This document shows positions 4,231-5,138 of a stretch of DNA of 5,138 nt, piece by piece; within the stretch, counting starts at the first letter, position 1, and every line of letters starts with the position of its first letter. Position numbers and translations under genes: made by a program. This stretch comes from Chitinophagaceae bacterium (GTDB lineage Bacteria; Bacteroidota; Bacteroidia; Chitinophagales; Chitinophagaceae), in contig JASLDA010000257.1 of assembly GCA_030151745.1 (NCBI GenBank), positions 1 through 5,138 on the forward strand, written 5' to 3'. The notes beneath the pieces were generated by a model. The model was not told the DNA's origin. It worked only from the letters and a program-made list of their open reading frames with translations, and ran no database searches.

Positions 4231-5138
4231 ATGAAATCCCAGGGCATCACCTTTCCTTCCGGCTCCGCCACCGAATTCCATTTTGAAGCCGAGATGGCTG
4301 ATCTGCGGCGTCTTGCAAAACCGGAAGACTGCATCGTGATCACCGACGATACCGTGGCGGGGCTGTACGGGGAGCAGCTGAAAGACTACCGCCTGCTGAG
4401 CTTCCCCGCCGGGGAAGAGCATAAATCCGTCGAAACGGTTCACCGCCTGAGCGATATGCTGCTGCAGGCCGGCGCCAACCGCAAAACGACCCTGCTGGGT
4501 ATCGGGGGGGGAGTAGTCACAGACCTCACCGGCTACCTGGCCGCATCGTTCATGCGCGGCGTGAAGGTAGGCTTCGTGCCCACCACCCTGCTGGGGCAGG
4601 TAGATGCGGCAGTCGGCGGAAAGAACGGCGTGAACGTAGGCCTGCACAAGAACATGCTGGGCACCATCTGCCAGCCGAGCTTCGTGCTTTTCGACCTGAG
4701 CTACCTGAATACGCTGCCGCAGGAACATTGGGCCAACGGCTTCGCCGAGATCATCAAATACGGGTTCATCGCCGATGTGCGCATCCTGAACACCCTGGGA
4801 AGCTCCGATATCCCGTATTTCCAAAACCACCTGCCGCAGCTTTCCGAGCTGATCGCCGGCTGCGTAGATGTGAAGAATAAGATCGTCCACGCCGACGAGC
4901 GCGAGGATGGGCTCCGCATGATGCTCAATTTCGGCCATACCGCCGGCCATGCGCTGGAAACGCTGTACGGGCTGCATCACGGCCAGGCCGTCGGGCTGGG
5001 CATGCGGGTCGCGATGCGGCTTTCGGAGCTGGAGGCAGGCCTGGGGCCGGAAGCGGCAGAACAGCTCCAAACACTGCTGGGGCTATACGGCCTGCCAACG
5101 ACCATCTCCCTGGATGCCGATAAGGTCCTGAACCTGAT
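4231..5138 (+). CDS. aroB: 3-dehydroquinate synthase AroB (partial, 3' end off window)
   Basis: Cytoplasmic NAD- and metal-dependent enzyme converting DAHP to 3-dehydroquinate, step two of the shikimate pathway. The frame is open for 302 codons to the window edge; the family is usually near 350, so about 50 residues are missing. The product begins MKSQGITFPSGSATEF. The NAD-binding glycine motif is GGGVVTDLTG (92-101), then PTTLLGQVDAAVGGKNGVN (117-135) and KNMLG (140-144). Metal ligands are Glu173 (FAEIIKYG), His236 (NFGHTAGHA) and His250 (HHGQAVG); DEREDGLR (222-229) is also conserved. I chose ATG 4231 because no other ATG lies in frame between it and the upstream stop at 4150, and the N-terminus matches short Bacteroidota forms. 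It is divergent from mnmA. An 8-G run (4504-4511) encodes the glycine motif in frame. Confidence 0.96.
   Translation, partial: MKSQGITFPSGSATEFHFEAEMADLRRLAKPEDCIVITDDTVAGLYGEQLKDYRLLSFPAGEEHKSVETVHRLSDMLLQAGANRKTTLLGIGGGVVTDLTGYLAASFMRGVKVGFVPTTLLGQVDAAVGGKNGVNVGLHKNMLGTICQPSFVLFDLSYLNTLPQEHWANGFAEIIKYGFIADVRILNTLGSSDIPYFQNHLPQLSELIAGCVDVKNKIVHADEREDGLRMMLNFGHTAGHALETLYGLHHGQAVGLGMRVAMRLSELEAGLGPEAAEQLQTLLGLYGLPTTISLDADKVLNL

Noticed and set aside
4216..5070. 284-codon open frame antisense to aroB
   Set aside because: The plus strand encodes clear AroB motifs over the whole length; the antisense frame is a composition effect.

Overview
The window looks like a chromosomal segment of a relatively GC-rich member of the Bacteroidota, most likely a Chitinophagaceae-like organism. 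Four observations support this. The S8 peptidase ends in a type IX secretion (T9SS) sorting domain. One lipoprotein has the loose '-SSCKK-' lipobox common in the phylum. Candidate promoters match the Bacteroidota -7 consensus TAnnTTTG. Strong Shine-Dalgarno sequences are absent. The taxonomic call is inference from these traits; no marker gene was compared.

Layout. Bases 1-262 hold no gene I can support and appear to be a patchwork of palindromic repeat elements: a 67-base nested inverted repeat at 57-123, a small hairpin at 121-145, and a CCCTTCGAC...CAGGGTGACAT element at 152-177. Three minus-strand genes follow. Reading in their direction of transcription they are mnmA (4116-3022), a lipoprotein gene (2717-1968) and a secreted subtilisin-family protease (1933-263). 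The lipoprotein and protease genes are 34 bases apart and probably form a two-gene operon. mnmA is separated from them by 304 gene-free bases carrying two degenerate short tandem-repeat arrays and a candidate promoter. On the plus strand aroB starts at 4231 and runs off the right edge, lacking roughly its last 50 codons. mnmA and aroB are divergent, with both promoters in a 114-base gap.

How the genes relate. mnmA (tRNA U34 2-thiolation) and aroB (second step of the shikimate pathway) are housekeeping genes with no evident functional link beyond sharing a promoter region. The lipoprotein and protease are both exported and could act together at the cell surface, but nothing in the sequence proves this. 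The coding content is mostly ordinary. The points worth a second look are the repeat patchwork at the left end, the repeat arrays between genes, a probable leaderless aroB transcript, an 8-G run inside the aroB glycine motif, and a substitution in the substrate-binding strand of the protease. I found no clear sign of a new defence system or mobile element. Long open frames antisense to all four genes are by-products of high GC and were left out.
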